A stretch of 56,999 nucleotides of DNA from JBBQWR01 sp038210495. GTDB lineage: Bacteria; Planctomycetota; Planctomycetia; Pirellulales; DATAWG01. The DNA lies in contig JBBQWR010000039.1 in the NCBI GenBank assembly GCA_038210495.1, positions 1-56,999 on the forward strand. Reading direction: 5' to 3'. The position numbers and the translations under genes are program-made. This document shows, piece by piece, positions 1-9,895 of this stretch (positions are counted from its first letter, which is position 1; each line of letters opens with the position of its first letter). Under the pieces are notes generated by a model. That model was not told the DNA's origin. It worked only from the letters and a program-made list of their open reading frames with translations, and did no database searches.

Positions 1-101
1 ATGACCAACCTCCATGAACCAAAGGATTCGTTCCGTCAGGCGACAACAATTGTCGCCCCGAAATCCATCCTTCGCTGTCAGCCTTGCCCAAACCAGTGTA
101 C

Positions 102-3100
102 ATGGTGATAATTTGTATAGGCTGTGATGCGTTCGCCCTGCTTATCTCCAGTGACCCGATGCTGTTGACGGGAGATAATTCCAGTTTCACGGGTGGATTC
201 AATCTCGCGTCGTTCTATGGCTTTGGCGCGATTTACTTCGGTAAAGGTGCAAATTTTACCGGCACGCATAACGGCGGGCTCTTGATTGACAAGGCGCTCG
301 GCAATGGCACAACAGGCAGCATCGGCGTTCCGGCCGGCGTGGCGTTCGGATTTAATTCGAGCGCCGAATGGACCACGAACAACATTCAGATGTTCAGCCT
401 TGATGCCGGCGGCAATAGTATTCTTTCGATCGCCAACGCACCGATGAATATCGACCTGAGCGCGGCCACCGGCCTCAATGCCAATGTCCGCCTCGGCAAC
501 GGCGGCGGCAATGGTACCCCGAACCTCACGTTTTCGGGAATCATTACTCCCTTCGGAACCGCGTTTAACTTCACGCCCGGCCATGCCGGCAATTTGACGA
601 TGACGGCAGCCGGGGCGCTCGCCGACGGCGTTGGCCCGGTGGTCCGGACTCTCGATGTCGCGGGCGGCGTCAACATGGCCAACGCCGTCGGTGCGCAATT
701 CGGCACGTTGGTCCTCCAGAACTCGGAGACCTACAGCGGGGCCACCACGATCGAAGGAACCGTGCTCAATAGCCAGGGAACCATCTGGAACAGCGGCACC
801 GCGGGCACCGGCCCCCTGGGCGTGAACAGCGGCGACGGGGGAGTGACCGGCCCAACGCTCACGCTGAACAATAACAGCGCGATCAGTTCTGGCAACTTGC
901 AGAACACGAGCAGCATCAGCGTCACCCGCGGCAGCAGTCTGATCGTTGCCGGCACGCCGGCCAACCCGGGCCAAATCTCGTCGGCCAATGTGCCAATCAC
1001 GATCATGGGCGCGAGCACATTGATCGACGGCGACACCACGACCCCTGCCAACAATAACGCCGTGTCGAACGGCATTGTCGCGACCGCCACGCTGACCCTG
1101 GGCGGAAGCGACGGCGGCGGCACATTGACGATGGCATTCCCCGCCGCAGGCGCCCACGCCCAGACGCTTGCGTCCCTCACGGTAGGCGTTGGAAGCAATG
1201 CGATCAACACCGCCAACACGGCGGCCGGCACGCTCAACCTGACCCTCGGCGGCTACACGCGAAATACCGGCGGCGTCGTCAATGTCTCGCCCGCTAGTGC
1301 ATTTTACAATCCGCAATTTAGCTCGACTCCCAGCGGGGCCGGCAATGTGGCGGCCGGCGCCGACGGCGACACCATCTTGATTGGCGCCTATCTCAACAAC
1401 GCCGATTTCGCCAAAGCCACCAGCGGAGCGAATTTGACCGCTCCCGCATACGACACGCAAACCAATTTGTCGAATTGGGGAACGATCAGCAACACCGGCA
1501 ACATTCTCATCAATGCCGCGGCAACCGGCAGCGTCGCCACCGGCAGCATCAATTCTCTCAAAATCCTCACCACGGCGCCGACGATCACGCTCGGAGCTAG
1601 TCAAACATTGACCCTCACCAGCGGCATGATCCTCAACACGGTGGCCACTCCGACGATTACCGGCGGCGCCGGCCTCACGAGCGCCACCAATGAATTAATC
1701 GTGGACGACATGGCCGGCCTGACCATCAACTCCCCCATCGTGCAGAACGGCGGCAGTAACGTTACGTTCACCAAGGTCGGCGCCGGCACGACGACGCTTG
1801 GCGCAGCCAGCAACGCCATCGGCAACGTGTACGATCTGGGCGGCACGATCCAAGTCAATACGGCCGCGGCCGCTCTCGGCAGCGGCACAAATCTGTACCT
1901 GTATGGCGGCAGCCTGCTCAGCAATTTGGCGTCCGCCACTTATGCCCAAAACATTACCGTGGGCGCACAAGGCGGCTCGCTGTTGGTCGGCAACGCCAAC
2001 GGAAATGTCGAGAACTACAACGGCACGGTGGCGTTGAATGGGCACTTGACGGTCGGCAATACTTCCGGCTCCCAGGTGCAAACGAACTTAACAGGGAATA
2101 TCTTCGGCCCCGGCGACATCCTGGCACGCGCCAGAAGTGATAACCGAACCATTCTTGTCCTCAGTGGCGCCAACGGCAGTTGGTCGGGCGGCTTTAGCTT
2201 CCAAGACAGTGCTGGGCTACTCCCGCAATCGGTGGTGCGGCTGGACAGCACCACTGCCGCGGGCACCGGCCCCATCATCGGCAGCCCGGCAGGCGTGCTG
2301 GAATTCAGCACCAACACGGCGGGCGCCACGTTCTCCAATAACATGGTGGGAGTCAACACGTTCGTGAACTGGGCTACGACGGGCTCGGTCACCTTAAGCG
2401 GCAATCTTACCGCAGCGCTCATCGCGACGGGCGGCAGCCCCGTGCTTCCCTTGGGACTTACCGTCCAGGGGAATGCGGCCGCGGGAGCAGCCAGTGAAAC
2501 CGTATTGGCTGGAACCGTTTCCTACGCCGGCGTTCCCACCTCCTACAACTGGAGCAGCACCCCCACGGCCACCATCCAAAGGTTTGTGAATACGCAGGGG
2601 GGCATTAACACGGGCGCGACGAACTTCATCGGAACGACCGCGTTGAACGGGGCCTCCAACACCGCCCTGCTCGAGCTGGCCGGCTCCGCCAATCCGCAGA
2701 ATACAGTCTCCGCGAACTACGGCGAATTGGGCTTCCTCCGCTTCAATGGCTTGAATAGCTTCCTGCCTGGCGCTGTCGGCCCCGGCTATGTCACCGCGTT
2801 GCACCAAGCCAACGACCCGACGAACTACGGCAATGGCTTGACGACAGCGGCCACCAACGGCACGACTGGCGGCGCCAATGGCCTGTTCGGCATCGGCCTG
2901 ACCGGCTCGGCCACCGGCGCTACATATGCTCTGCCGCAGGGCAAGAGTTTCGTAATCGGCTCTCTCGGCGCGGCCGGCGCCGGCCAAGTCGGTGGCGCCT
3001 TGTATTCCACCGGCACGGGAACGAACACCGCGATTCTCGTTGGCAACTCGACCAAGGTCACCGGCTTTCCCGCCGGCGATGTGAATATCCACGCCAACGC

Positions 3101-6074
3101 GGCGAGCGACACGCAAACGCTCACTCTTTCAGCGAAGAATGCAACCGACACGTTCCAGATCGGCACGAATTCCTCATTGGGCAGTGGCGACACGACCACG
3201 ATTCCCGTGGTCTTCTCGCCCACCTATGGCGACAGCGGGTTCGCCGGCAGCGTTACGCTGATGGCCAAACGCACCGGCGGCGCCACGCTCAATATCGGCG
3301 GCGCGGGCACGGTTCGAATCCAAAATGCGTCGTTCACGCATATCGACGCCGCCGACGCCCGGCCCACGTTCTCGTGGAATGTGAATGGCGGCACGCTCAA
3401 CTACGCCCAAAACGACGCCAGTTCTGCGAGTTTCGGCGGCACGACGCTCACCAGCGGCACGCTGAATGTCACCGGCCAGATGAACACGTCCGCCACGCTC
3501 AACGGCGGCACGCTGCGAACGGGCGCCACGGGCACGATCTCCGGCGCCGTCACCGCCGGCTTGGCGGCCGCGGCCCATTCGATTGCTCCGGGCGGAATCG
3601 GCTCGATCGGCACGCTCGGCGTCGGCAGCTTGACGCCCAACAACATGACCACGTTCAACTTCGATATCGCAAGCACCAGTTCGCTGGACCTCATCAATGA
3701 CGCCGGCGCCCTCGGATTCAGCGGCACGGGCGCCGCGACGATCCAAGTGCCGATCGGCCTCACCTTCGGCACATATAAACTCATTGGGTATGGCAGCCTC
3801 GGCTCGGGAGTCAGTCCGGCCAATTTCGCTCTGGCGATCACGGGCGGAGGAAGCGTGCCGACGAGTTACAACCTAACTCTGACGTCGGCCTCGGCCGGTG
3901 AACTTGACTTGATCGTCGCCGGCAACGTTCCGTCCCCCGCGATTACGATTTCCGCCGGGGCGGCGACCCGATTCCTGGCGGGAACGACGACCAGCGGCGT
4001 TATTAGCGGGAGCGTCAGCAACAACGGTGGCGTGGATTACAACTTCAGCAGTATCGCCAACAAGTCCGGCGCCACGGGAACGCTGAGCAGCATTGCGCCG
4101 CAGAGCGGCACGGCTCACGCCGCCCACGCCGACAACATCGCCTATACCGCGACCATCGACGGCACGAGCGCCGCCGCCGGAACGAGCTATAGCTTCGGCA
4201 CGACCGTCTCGGACAACAGCGCTAATACGGCCAACAGTAGCACTGTCTCGCTGATGGCCGTTTCCAGTCGCACGGTTGTCGCTCCGGTGGCCTCGACGAG
4301 CCTGGGCCGCATCCTCACGGGGTCGACCGTTAATGTGGCGTCCCACGGGGCGACGTACACCTATGGGACCGGTGGCGGCAATGGAGCCAACGCCAATACC
4401 GAAAGCGCCACGCTGAGCTATTCCGGTTCGGCCGACGCAAACAACATCAACCTGTCGTCCATCAATCAGACGATCAGTTCAGCCACGGCAGCAACGGGCA
4501 CGTTCACCGGCACGATCGTCGGCGCCGGTTCGACGTCGGGTAGCTTCAGCGTCGGAGTCAGTCACGAACTGTCCGGCGCCCAAAGCAACATCAACTTCGC
4601 CTATACGGCCGATCCGGTCGCCAGGCGCGTGATTACCAATGGGGCGAGCACCGATCTGGGGCTTTACCACGTCGGAGCGACGATCGGCTCGACGACCTCC
4701 AATCCGTTCACCACGACCGGCATCAACGATACCACCACTTCCGTGAGCGTGGCGGCCGGCTCCGGCTCGGCCGACGCCAACGGCATCTCGCTCTCGGGCG
4801 CGGCGACGACATTCAACGGGGCCACGACCAGCGCCAGCGACATCCGCACGTTCGGCGGCTCGATGGCGAGCGTCGCCGGCAATCTCAGCGGCAGCTTCGT
4901 CCTGGGCGTCACCACGCTGGAAATTGGCCTCGGCGACGGCCCCTACACGAGCGTGTCCGTTCCCTACACGGTCGCGGTGACCAACGGTCAGGCAACGTGG
5001 ACCTCCGCCAGCGACGGCTCGTGGGGCACGGGGGCCAGCGCGAATTGGATCGACACCAGCGGCGTGCATGCCGCCCCGGGAGTCTATGCGGGCTTCACGA
5101 CGACCGACACGGCGACGTTCAACGGCAGCGGGGCCGGAGCGAACATCTCGCTGAATGGCGCGTCGCCGAGCCTCAAGAGCATGACCTTCAGCGGAGCGGT
5201 CAGCTACAACATCAAGCCCGGCTCGGGAGGAACGCTCCGACTGAACAACGGAGCCATCGCGGCGACGGTGGGCGTAGGCGCGACGCAACAAGAAATCAGC
5301 GCGCCAGTCACCGTCACCGGCGGGCTCACCAAGTCCGGCGCTGGCACGCTCGTGCTCAGCGGCGCCAGCAACAGTTACACAGGCGACATCCACGTCGATG
5401 GCGGCACACTACGTTTGGCGGCGCCTATGGCTAGCACGACCAGTGTCACGGCCGTCACGGTGACCGTCGCCAGCGGCGCGACTCTCGATCTGGCCGGATC
5501 GGTTTCGAACCTCTCGACAGGTTCGTCGGTTTCCAGCCGAGCCACGATCGTCGACAATAATTCCCCCACCGACGTGAACGTGGGCGTGCTGGCGAGCGGC
5601 CACAATCAACAGGTTGGCGGCATCGACGGCACGGGCGCCACGCAGGTCGCCGACGGGGCCGATCTCACGGCCGACCATATCAATGAAGCGGCTTTGATTA
5701 TCGGCAGCGGTTCGATCTTTACGCTGAACCCCAGCGATCCCGTCACCGGCTCTCCGACGGCCAGCGCGATAACCGCGCAAGGCTCGGGATTGTCGTCGCC
5801 GAGCTTCGCCTCGCCGCCCAATGCCAATTCGTCGACTGGTGGTCTGTTGTTGGCGCGATCGTTGCAAACAACGAGCTCATTGGCCCCCTCGGGCAGCAGC
5901 TTGCTGAGCGCCAGCAGCCTCGGGGGCGCGACATCGTCAGCCTCTCTCGGCGGTGGATCGGGCGGCCCGAGCGTTAGCGCCGTGCCCGAACCGTCCAGTA
6001 TCGTTATGCTCGCATTGGGCGCAGTGGGGCTGATCGGCGTGGCGCGCCGGCGGCGCCAACCGCCGGTCGCCTGA
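102..6074 (+). CDS. Giant autotransporter-like beta-strand repeat protein with PEP-CTERM anchor; 5' end probably eroded
   Basis: The protein has about 1990 residues, rich in Gly, Ala, Thr, Asn and Ser. It carries many copies of the autotransporter-associated beta-strand repeat, for example TKSGAGTLVLSGASNSYTG near residue 1750 and FTKVGAGTTTLGAASN near 565. The C-terminus is a textbook PEP-CTERM signal: VPEPSS, then a hydrophobic segment (IVMLALGAVGLIGVA) and a basic RRRR cluster, so the product should be exported and processed by an exosortase at the cell surface. No signal peptide is visible. From ATG 102 the product enters the repeat region almost at once (LLTGDNSSFTGGFNL), and the upstream frame stops at 15-17. 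The likely explanations are loss or frameshift of the original 5' end. A TTG at 84 is an alternative start. Its role, perhaps adhesin or surface matrix, is inferred. Confidence 0.75.
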   Translation: MVIICIGCDAFALLISSDPMLLTGDNSSFTGGFNLASFYGFGAIYFGKGANFTGTHNGGLLIDKALGNGTTGSIGVPAGVAFGFNSSAEWTTNNIQMFSLDAGGNSILSIANAPMNIDLSAATGLNANVRLGNGGGNGTPNLTFSGIITPFGTAFNFTPGHAGNLTMTAAGALADGVGPVVRTLDVAGGVNMANAVGAQFGTLVLQNSETYSGATTIEGTVLNSQGTIWNSGTAGTGPLGVNSGDGGVTGPTLTLNNNSAISSGNLQNTSSISVTRGSSLIVAGTPANPGQISSANVPITIMGASTLIDGDTTTPANNNAVSNGIVATATLTLGGSDGGGTLTMAFPAAGAHAQTLASLTVGVGSNAINTANTAAGTLNLTLGGYTRNTGGVVNVSPASAFYNPQFSSTPSGAGNVAAGADGDTILIGAYLNNADFAKATSGANLTAPAYDTQTNLSNWGTISNTGNILINAAATGSVATGSINSLKILTTAPTITLGASQTLTLTSGMILNTVATPTITGGAGLTSATNELIVDDMAGLTINSPIVQNGGSNVTFTKVGAGTTTLGAASNAIGNVYDLGGTIQVNTAAAALGSGTNLYLYGGSLLSNLASATYAQNITVGAQGGSLLVGNANGNVENYNGTVALNGHLTVGNTSGSQVQTNLTGNIFGPGDILARARSDNRTILVLSGANGSWSGGFSFQDSAGLLPQSVVRLDSTTAAGTGPIIGSPAGVLEFSTNTAGATFSNNMVGVNTFVNWATTGSVTLSGNLTAALIATGGSPVLPLGLTVQGNAAAGAASETVLAGTVSYAGVPTSYNWSSTPTATIQRFVNTQGGINTGATNFIGTTALNGASNTALLELAGSANPQNTVSANYGELGFLRFNGLNSFLPGAVGPGYVTALHQANDPTNYGNGLTTAATNGTTGGANGLFGIGLTGSATGATYALPQGKSFVIGSLGAAGAGQVGGALYSTGTGTNTAILVGNSTKVTGFPAGDVNIHANAASDTQTLTLSAKNATDTFQIGTNSSLGSGDTTTIPVVFSPTYGDSGFAGSVTLMAKRTGGATLNIGGAGTVRIQNASFTHIDAADARPTFSWNVNGGTLNYAQNDASSASFGGTTLTSGTLNVTGQMNTSATLNGGTLRTGATGTISGAVTAGLAAAAHSIAPGGIGSIGTLGVGSLTPNNMTTFNFDIASTSSLDLINDAGALGFSGTGAATIQVPIGLTFGTYKLIGYGSLGSGVSPANFALAITGGGSVPTSYNLTLTSASAGELDLIVAGNVPSPAITISAGAATRFLAGTTTSGVISGSVSNNGGVDYNFSSIANKSGATGTLSSIAPQSGTAHAAHADNIAYTATIDGTSAAAGTSYSFGTTVSDNSANTANSSTVSLMAVSSRTVVAPVASTSLGRILTGSTVNVASHGATYTYGTGGGNGANANTESATLSYSGSADANNINLSSINQTISSATAATGTFTGTIVGAGSTSGSFSVGVSHELSGAQSNINFAYTADPVARRVITNGASTDLGLYHVGATIGSTTSNPFTTTGINDTTTSVSVAAGSGSADANGISLSGAATTFNGATTSASDIRTFGGSMASVAGNLSGSFVLGVTTLEIGLGDGPYTSVSVPYTVAVTNGQATWTSASDGSWGTGASANWIDTSGVHAAPGVYAGFTTTDTATFNGSGAGANISLNGASPSLKSMTFSGAVSYNIKPGSGGTLRLNNGAIAATVGVGATQQEISAPVTVTGGLTKSGAGTLVLSGASNSYTGDIHVDGGTLRLAAPMASTTSVTAVTVTVASGATLDLAGSVSNLSTGSSVSSRATIVDNNSPTDVNVGVLASGHNQQVGGIDGTGATQVADGADLTADHINEAALIIGSGSIFTLNPSDPVTGSPTASAITAQGSGLSSPSFASPPNANSSTGGLLLARSLQTTSSLAPSGSSLLSASSLGGATSSASLGGGSGGPSVSAVPEPSSIVMLALGAVGLIGVARRRRQPPVA

Positions 6075-6135
6075 AATATCCGAATGAGAGGTTCGCCGTT
6101 TCCGCCCGCGATGCTGTTGGTCGTTTTATGGGCAC

Positions 6136-6182
6136 TCTCGCAAGACCGCTGGGAAAGGGGCCGTTTCCAGCGCCTTGCGGGA
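6136..6182. repeat. Imperfect hairpin between two genes
   Basis: The arms TCGCAAGACCGCTGGGAAA and GTTTCCAGCGCCTTGCGGGA pair over most of their length around a short GGGGCC loop. The hairpin lies just after the PEP-CTERM gene. It may act as a terminator or be one more dispersed palindrome; no T-tract follows. Confidence 0.5.
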
Positions 6183-6224
6183 CGCCTAAATTCTTTTTTC
6201 CTCCGTTTATCGTTGATGCACGCT

Positions 6225-7916
6225 ATGACAACGTTTCGCCCTCTGGCACTGATTATTCTCCTCGGTTTGCCCCTAACCGCGTATTCCGCCGAATCGACGC
6301 TGGGGGGCGGCCGGTATGGCGAGTTCACTCATAAGGTGGCGGACGGGCCGCACATGTCGGTGATTTGCGCGACCGACTTCGGTGGCCCGGGCTACGAGGA
6401 ATTCATCGCGGCCGGCGAGTTCGCCGATGGCAGCGTCGCCGGCGTCGGCAATGCTTGGGGTCCGGCGCTGCCGGCCACGGTCCCCGTGATCGTCCTCGGC
6501 CGAGGTGCTCATTCCGGAAATCCGCAAACCATCGCCGACAAAAATGGCAAAGTATCGCCCGACCCAAACAGCGTCGATCGAGCGGGCATTGTCGTCGTCT
6601 ACAACCGAGACAAATCCGGTTTGCATGCCAAGCGATTGATCCGCTTCGACTGGGGCGTCGCCACGATCACCGCCGCGCGAACCACCAGCGACGGCGCCCG
6701 CTTGATTGTGGCGGGACATTGCCAAGCAAGTTTTCCTTCGCTGGCGCCCACCACGAAGCTGAGCAAATTGGTCTCGGCAAGCACGTCAGACGAATCCGCC
6801 GACAAATCTTCGAAGAAGAAATCGAAAAAGGAGGGCGCCTCGGCCGGCGATGAATTCGTCGCCATGCTCTCGCCCGAGGGCCAAGTCGATTGGATTGTGG
6901 GACTGGAAAAAACCGGCACGGGGCCGGCGGACATTTTTCTCGATGGCGAGGGCCGAGTATATGTCGATGCGCACGGACTGACGCGCATTGCAGCGCTCGG
7001 CGCGGGCGCCAAATCGGGCCTCGAAGTCGTCGTCATCAACTCGGCGACCAAAACGGGCCAAGCCGCCTGGCTCAATGTGGACCAGGCCGGCAACGCCTAT
7101 TACGGTGGCGACCGCAATACGAAAACGGGCCACCAACCCTGGCGTCAACCGTATCTCCACCAGTTCGACGCCAAGGGTGAGAAACAGCTCACGCTCTATG
7201 AATTCAAACCGACGGAATGTGCATGTGGCGGCGATGGCAATGGACTCTGCTCGGATTCGTCCGTTCGCGGCATGGCTTTCGGCCCTCACGGCGATTGGTG
7301 GCTCAGCGGTTGGTCGGACGGCGGCAATAGCGTATTTGGCCGGCAAGCCGCCGACTGGCACGAAAACGCCAAGGAGGCGGGCTTCGGCATGAATGCCGCC
7401 GGCGTGGGCGTCGCCTCGCTGGCACACCTGATGCATTTCGAACCCGGCGGCAAACAGACGCTTTCGCACACGCTCTGGGTGACCTATACGCCGCAATTCA
7501 TCGGCGATCCCGACGATCCCAAGACGAAGCGCGCTCGCGGCAAGCCGAACAGCGCCCGGATCAAGCATCTAACGACTTTGGAAAACGGCTCGGTCGCTTT
7601 CACCGGCGGCGCATCGACCGGCTTGATCCAAACGCCAAACGCTTTTTGGCGCGATCCGATGTTGCCCAAGGGATACGGTGGCGAAATGGCCGTCGTGTTC
7701 CGGCCTGAGATGGACGGCTTGCTGTTTTCGTCGTATCTGCCCGGTGTCTCCGAGCCCAACTTGGCCCCCTGCAAGAACGGCGTCCTCATCGCCGCTCGAA
7801 CGGTCGAGGACGACGGCTGGGTGCAGCCCACCAAATCGCCATCGGTCAATGCCGATCAAAAATTCGGCGGCGGCGTCGACGCATTCTTGATGCTAATGGA
7901 ATTTCCCCCGCGCTAA
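6225..7916 (+). CDS. Secreted protein of unknown function
   Basis: The frame is open from 6084, but the start is placed at ATG 6225 because the product then begins with a clear signal peptide (MTTFRPLALIILLGLPLTAYSA). ATG 6216 is an equally short alternative. The mature protein has about 540 residues and contains repeated short beta-rich phrases such as DIFLDGEGRVYVDAHG, LNVDQAGNAYYGGD and MAFGPHGDWWLSGWSDG. These suggest a beta-propeller fold, as in SBBP or NHL-like proteins. A lysine-rich patch (KSSKKKSKKEG) sits near residue 200, and a Cys-rich segment (ECACGGDGNGLCSD) near the middle could be disulfide-bonded or bind metal. I do not recognise the family. A planctomycete-specific exported protein is the best description. 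Confidence 0.7.
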   Translation: MTTFRPLALIILLGLPLTAYSAESTLGGGRYGEFTHKVADGPHMSVICATDFGGPGYEEFIAAGEFADGSVAGVGNAWGPALPATVPVIVLGRGAHSGNPQTIADKNGKVSPDPNSVDRAGIVVVYNRDKSGLHAKRLIRFDWGVATITAARTTSDGARLIVAGHCQASFPSLAPTTKLSKLVSASTSDESADKSSKKKSKKEGASAGDEFVAMLSPEGQVDWIVGLEKTGTGPADIFLDGEGRVYVDAHGLTRIAALGAGAKSGLEVVVINSATKTGQAAWLNVDQAGNAYYGGDRNTKTGHQPWRQPYLHQFDAKGEKQLTLYEFKPTECACGGDGNGLCSDSSVRGMAFGPHGDWWLSGWSDGGNSVFGRQAADWHENAKEAGFGMNAAGVGVASLAHLMHFEPGGKQTLSHTLWVTYTPQFIGDPDDPKTKRARGKPNSARIKHLTTLENGSVAFTGGASTGLIQTPNAFWRDPMLPKGYGGEMAVVFRPEMDGLLFSSYLPGVSEPNLAPCKNGVLIAARTVEDDGWVQPTKSPSVNADQKFGGGVDAFLMLMEFPPR

Positions 7917-7977
7917 AGGCTGCGGAGTTGAGACAAACGGCGTTCGGCGAGTCGACTTTGGGCGCCCATCCTCCCGA

Positions 7978-8282
7978 TTATTTCAGCAACGATTCGACGG
8001 TCTTGGCGTCGATATCGTTGGGCACGGTGCTTGGCACGGGACGATCTGCGTGATGGCCTACGCGGCGCCGATCGCGCGACTCTCGGGAGTTTTGGAGATC
8101 GAATGCGAAATCACGAAATCGCCGTTCGGCGCGAAGGTATATTCTCGTGCAATGCGCGCTCCGCCGTCATCGTCCCAGCCGGGGCTCACGGTGCGCAGCC
8201 GCGCCCCGTCGAGCACCTCGGCGGAATGCTCTTGAGTGTCGGGCGGCGGGGGCGGCCAGGATTCTCGCGGGTCAGTCGCCAC
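7978..8282 (-). pseudogene. Decayed gene remnant
   Basis: This 590-bp gap has no intact gene. On the minus strand a 74-codon frame (8282 to 8058) reads like real protein (WDDDGGARIAREYTFAPNGD, then FVISHSISKT). After its stop, a second frame continues to a stop at 7978-7980 with a natural-looking end, VPNDIDAKTVESLLK. The two parts fit one gene 3' end broken by a frameshift near 8060. The family was not recognised. The rest of the gap (8283-8506) shows nothing definite. Confidence 0.3.
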
Positions 8283-8506
8283 AGCGTATGGGGCCCGATG
8301 TAAGTCTTATCGCCGCCCCAACTAGTAAGCGAGGAAGATCACGCAAATAGATCGTTCCATAAGAAACCTCAGCGGCGTTAAATTTCCTGCAATTGGTAGA
8401 TGTTCCCGGCTCCAGAGAATTAGTGTAGCCCGGCCCGATGCTCGTTCGACATAGAAGATGACGGTGAAGGATCGCCGCAACACAGCGCCTAATCCAGCTA
8501 GATCTG

Positions 8507-9895
8507 ATGACATGGACGTCGCCAGGACCGATTTGTTTTTGTTGGCTCGCGCTGGCGCTGCCCTCGCTTGGATGCCGAGGAAGCTGTCCGACGGGATTTG
8601 CGGACGTCCAGTGCCAAGTGCGATCGCGGACGGGTTACAGCGTGCAGCGAGAACAAGCTTGCTCGCCACAACCGGCGGTCGACGGCGTGGTCGATGGACT
8701 GCTGCAGCGCGAATTGACGGCCGATGACGCGGCCCAGATCGCGCTGCTGAAGAATCCATCGCTCCAGGTAACTTTTCAGAACCTCGGTATTTCCGAAGCC
8801 GACCTGTTGCAGGCCGGCCGGCTGAAAAACCCTGGCGCTTCCTTGACAATGAGACTTCCCGATCGCCCCCCATCGGCGACCTATGTCGAAGGCTCTTTGG
8901 TGGAGGACTTCCTGGATGTCCTGCTTATCGGCCTCAGGAAAAAAATTGCGGCCGAGCAGCTCGAGCAGACGAAGCTCGAGGTGGGCAACGCGGTATTGGA
9001 CCTGAGCGCCGAGGTGAAAACCGCTTATTACACCTGCCAGGGTCTAGAGCAGCTCGTTACCCGACTGAAACTGATTGAGGAAATCAACCAGGCTGCGGTC
9101 GAACTGGCCGGTCGGCAGCACGCTGCGGGAACCATCAACGAACTCGATCTGAGCACTCAGCAGATGCTCGCCAATCAATCCCACGGCGAAGTTATTCAGG
9201 CGCAGGGACGAGCGCAGGATGGTCGTGAGCAACTCCACCGACTGATGGGCCTTTCTGCCCGGCCGGTTAACTGGCGAATCGCGCCACAATTGCCAAATGT
9301 CCCCGAAGAAGAAATCGCGGGGAGCGTCGTCGAGGAGTTGGCGTTGGCTCAACGACTAGATCTGGCGGCAAAGCGTCGCCGGGTTGCCGTGGCCCGATAC
9401 GCTTTAGAGTTGCGGGAGAAGATGCGGTATTTTCCGGGAGGCATCAATCTCGGCGTGAGTTCGGAACGCGAAACGGATCGGCAGGTGAGAACCGGGCCGA
9501 CGCTCAGTTTGGAACTGCCCATCTTCGATCAAGGGCAAGCGCAAATGGCCCGCCTCGACGCTCAGCTTCAGCAAGAATGCTGGCAAGTCAATTCGCTGGA
9601 GGCCGACATCCGTTCGCAAGTTCGCCGCGCCTATGGCAGTCTGATCAACAGCCGTGAATTGGCCCAATTCCAGGGACAAGTGCTCCTGCCACAGCGCGTC
9701 GAGCTGATTAGTTTGAACCTCGCCCACTACAACGCTATGTTGAAGGGAGCCTACGATTTATTGTTGGCGAAGCAGAATGAGGTCGCCACGGAACGAGACT
9801 ATATCGGGGCTTGGCGCGACTATTGGATCGCGCGAACCGAGTTAGAACGCGCCGTGGGCGGCCCCTTGCCCCTGACACCGAGGATTCACCCGTGA
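8507..9895 (+). CDS. TolC-family outer membrane efflux lipoprotein
   Basis: This is an outer-membrane channel protein of the TolC/CusC type (OEP family), 462 residues, the usual length. The N-terminus has a lipoprotein signal ending in the lipobox LPSLGC (Cys 23). After it come two long helical repeats typical of the family: LTADDAAQIALLKNPSLQVTFQNLG, with the OEP entry motif (A..AL..NP.L), then Leu/Gln/Glu-rich coiled-coil stretches and the second OEP half (RLDLAAKRRRVAVARYAL, GPTLSLELPIFDQGQ). The stop codon overlaps the start of the multicopper oxidase gene (GTGA). The pair is therefore translationally coupled, suggesting a role in copper or other metal export. No RND pump or membrane-fusion protein is next to it. 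Confidence 0.88.
   Translation: MTWTSPGPICFCWLALALPSLGCRGSCPTGFADVQCQVRSRTGYSVQREQACSPQPAVDGVVDGLLQRELTADDAAQIALLKNPSLQVTFQNLGISEADLLQAGRLKNPGASLTMRLPDRPPSATYVEGSLVEDFLDVLLIGLRKKIAAEQLEQTKLEVGNAVLDLSAEVKTAYYTCQGLEQLVTRLKLIEEINQAAVELAGRQHAAGTINELDLSTQQMLANQSHGEVIQAQGRAQDGREQLHRLMGLSARPVNWRIAPQLPNVPEEEIAGSVVEELALAQRLDLAAKRRRVAVARYALELREKMRYFPGGINLGVSSERETDRQVRTGPTLSLELPIFDQGQAQMARLDAQLQQECWQVNSLEADIRSQVRRAYGSLINSRELAQFQGQVLLPQRVELISLNLAHYNAMLKGAYDLLLAKQNEVATERDYIGAWRDYWIARTELERAVGGPLPLTPRIHP

Noticed and set aside
78..1604. 508-codon minus-strand frame antisense to the PEP-CTERM repeat gene
   Set aside because: It is a shadow of the GC-rich repeat gene: composition is Arg/Gly/Ala-rich, no domain is seen, and the plus strand reads as a real repeat protein.
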